Below, one piece after another: positions 6,434 to 7,319 of a DNA stretch of 7,319 nucleotides. Position 1 is the first letter of the stretch; each line of letters begins with the position of its first letter. The stretch lies in contig CANMHZ010000057.1 in the NCBI GenBank assembly GCA_947497635.1, positions 1 to 7,319 of the forward strand, read 5' to 3'. The DNA comes from Helicobacteraceae bacterium (lineage in GTDB: Bacteria > Campylobacterota > Campylobacteria > Campylobacterales > Sulfurimonadaceae). The translations under genes were made by a program, and so were the position numbers. The notes below the pieces were generated by a model. The model made no database searches. It saw only the letters and a list, made by a program, of their open reading frames with translations, and was not told the origin of the DNA.

Positions 6434-6459
6434 AGAGATGAAATGCTATAATAATCTCT
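6434..6459. promoter_or_regulatory. Inverted repeat around the response regulator promoter
   Basis: AGAGAT and ATCTCT, 14 bases apart, extend imperfectly to TTAGAGAT/ATCTCTTA (one mismatch) and straddle the -10 box. The position suits autoregulation or another repressor. OmpR-type regulators more often bind direct repeats, so the binding protein is unknown and chance is possible. Confidence 0.3.
6444..6452 (+). promoter_or_regulatory. Extended -10 promoter of the response regulator gene
   Basis: TGCTATAAT is an extended -10 element (TGn plus TATAAT at 6447-6452), predicting a start near 6459 and a leader of about 55 bases. It is enclosed by an inverted repeat, AGAGAT (6434-6439) and ATCTCT (6454-6459), which could be an operator. 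No clear -35 hexamer is visible. Confidence 0.55.
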
Positions 6460-6513
6460 TATTTATTATAAAGTTGTGATAAAATAATCAAAAATTTATC
6501 AATGAAGTGACTT

Positions 6514-7263
6514 ATGACCTCCACTAAAGTACTTATTATCGAAGACGATGACGTAACGGCTCTTAATTTGAAAATGTCACTGGAAAAATTGGGGTATGAA
6601 ATTCTCTCTCTCGCGAATGATGAGATTAGTGCTCAAAATAAAATCAAAATTTACAATCCCGATATTGTCCTCATCGATATAGGGCTAAAACGTAATAACG
6701 AGGGGATAGAAATTGCCCATTTTATACGTGACAAAATGCCACGCCCTTTTATCTTCCTTACCGCCCACTCCGATACAGAGGTTCTTGCAAGCGCCAAACA
6801 AACAGAACCGTACGGCTATATCGTCAAACCATTCGACCCACTCAATCTTCATACGACCATCCAAATGGCTCTCTACCGCTTCAAGGAGGAGGAAAAACGG
6901 CTTATTAGTATTGATGAACTCAAACACGATAAAGAATATCTCGAAAAACTCCTTTATGTCAAAAAAATTTCGAATCAGCCTATTGTGGAATTTGGAGAAG
7001 GGTATCGACATGACATCACACTCTCGGAGACCTTTTATAAAAACCAAAAAATTAAATTGACCAAAAAAGAGAACGCTTTTATCCGCCTATTGATCGTTCA
7101 TTTAGGAAGTGTCGTTGATTTTGCACAGGCGACTGAATACGTATGGGAACGAGAAGGAGCAAGCGATAATAGTGTCCGAACGCTCGTGTGGCGATTACGG
7201 AACAAACTTCCTACGGATGTGATCAAAAACTCTTCAGGAGTTGGGTATTATTTGGAGGAGTAA
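6514..7263 (+). CDS. OmpR/PhoB-type response regulator
   Basis: A 249-residue two-component response regulator, a cytoplasmic DNA-binding transcription factor. The receiver domain (about 5-118) has the acidic pocket Glu10/Asp11/Asp12, phosphoacceptor Asp55 (IVLIDIGLK), Thr83 (FLTAH) and Lys105-Pro106-Phe107 (YIVKPFDP). A charged helical linker (about 120-150) leads to a winged-helix output domain (about 175-248): LTKKENAFIRLL, a recognition-helix region DNSVRTLVWRLRNKL (218-232) and the wing GVGYYLE. All phosphorylation residues are present. The start is ATG at 6514; an earlier ATG at 6502 runs only two codons (ATGAAGTGA). The ribosome-binding site is weak. It is transcribed away from hemN from a shared intergenic region. 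No kinase adjoins it; the nearest is the orphan kinase at 871-2136, and pairing is possible but unproven. Confidence 0.94.
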   Translation: MTSTKVLIIEDDDVTALNLKMSLEKLGYEILSLANDEISAQNKIKIYNPDIVLIDIGLKRNNEGIEIAHFIRDKMPRPFIFLTAHSDTEVLASAKQTEPYGYIVKPFDPLNLHTTIQMALYRFKEEEKRLISIDELKHDKEYLEKLLYVKKISNQPIVEFGEGYRHDITLSETFYKNQKIKLTKKENAFIRLLIVHLGSVVDFAQATEYVWEREGASDNSVRTLVWRLRNKLPTDVIKNSSGVGYYLEE

Positions 7264-7319
7264 ATTTGCTCGCCTTTTGGCAAACATCCATACTCCTTCT
7301 TTAGCACGTGATACGCTTC
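7248..7319 (-). CDS. Possible 3' end of a convergent gene
   Basis: The minus-strand frame entering from the window edge encodes 23 residues (including HVLKKEYGCLPKGEQIYSSK) and ends in TAA at 7250-7248, overlapping the response regulator's end by 16 bases. The composition (K, E, Y, G) is protein-like. One other minus-strand frame also stays open across the last 56 bases (reading SVSRAKEGVWMF...), so this is tentative. I do not recognise the family. Confidence 0.35.
   Translation of the reverse strand, partial: EAYHVLKKEYGCLPKGEQIYSSK

Noticed and set aside
6685..7060. Overlapping open frames inside the response regulator (minus 6685-7047, plus 6713-7060)
   Set aside because: They are shadows of the receiver and output domains, which have all expected conserved residues in the annotated frame.
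7265..7284. TTTGC...GCAAA hairpin after the response regulator as a terminator
   Set aside because: Only five base pairs with a long loop, and no T tract follows on either strand.

Overview
The window looks like chromosomal DNA from a Campylobacterota (epsilonproteobacterial) bacterium, probably of the Sulfurimonas/Sulfuricurvum type. The reasons are the AT-rich coding style, a soluble PAS histidine kinase with the 'MGEM..IAHQWRQPLN' H-box common in that phylum, and hemN followed directly by a GlpC/GlcF-like Fe-S gene, an order I also recall from Helicobacter pylori (HP0665-HP0666). This placement is inference from protein style, not a database match.

Layout. From 1 to 672 (minus) is lgt, the prolipoprotein diacylglyceryl transferase, cut at its 3' end by the window edge. 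From 673 to 870 is a gene-free stretch with a perfect 19-bp palindrome and a possible C-terminal gene remnant. From 871 to 2136 (minus) is an orphan PAS histidine kinase. From 2198 to about 2302 is a decayed second copy of the first part of lgt, in the same orientation as the intact gene. From 2303 to 3163 (minus) is a PDDEXK nuclease of the YhcG/DUF1016 family that lacks its N-terminal domain and any good start. From 3205 to 6360 (minus) is a tight operon: hemN, an Fe-S/CCG-domain protein, and a HugZ-like split-barrel protein. Upstream of hemN, 6361-6513 is a divergent promoter region. From 6514 to 7263 (plus) is an OmpR-type response regulator. The last 72 bases may hold the 3' end of a convergent minus-strand gene.

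How it works together. The hemN operon is housekeeping: oxygen-independent haem synthesis, a flavin-dehydrogenase-type Fe-S partner, and a putative haem-binding or haem-degrading protein. lgt is also housekeeping (lipoprotein maturation). Between them, 673-3204 looks accessory: a truncated defence-type nuclease, a lone sensor kinase, and a direct repeat of the lgt 5' end flanking the kinase. The repeat is the clearest unexplained structure. It suggests that the kinase segment arrived, or was rearranged, by an event that duplicated the start of lgt, after which the outer copy decayed through a nonsense codon and a 49-bp deletion.

A second item is a 16-codon leader ORF upstream of hemN. It has a full GGAGGT ribosome-binding site, its stop overlaps an in-frame hemN ATG, and it ends in Cys-Pro, the dipeptide of haem-regulatory motifs. 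I see no CRISPR array, tRNA, rRNA, transposase or integrase, and no clearly new multi-gene system.
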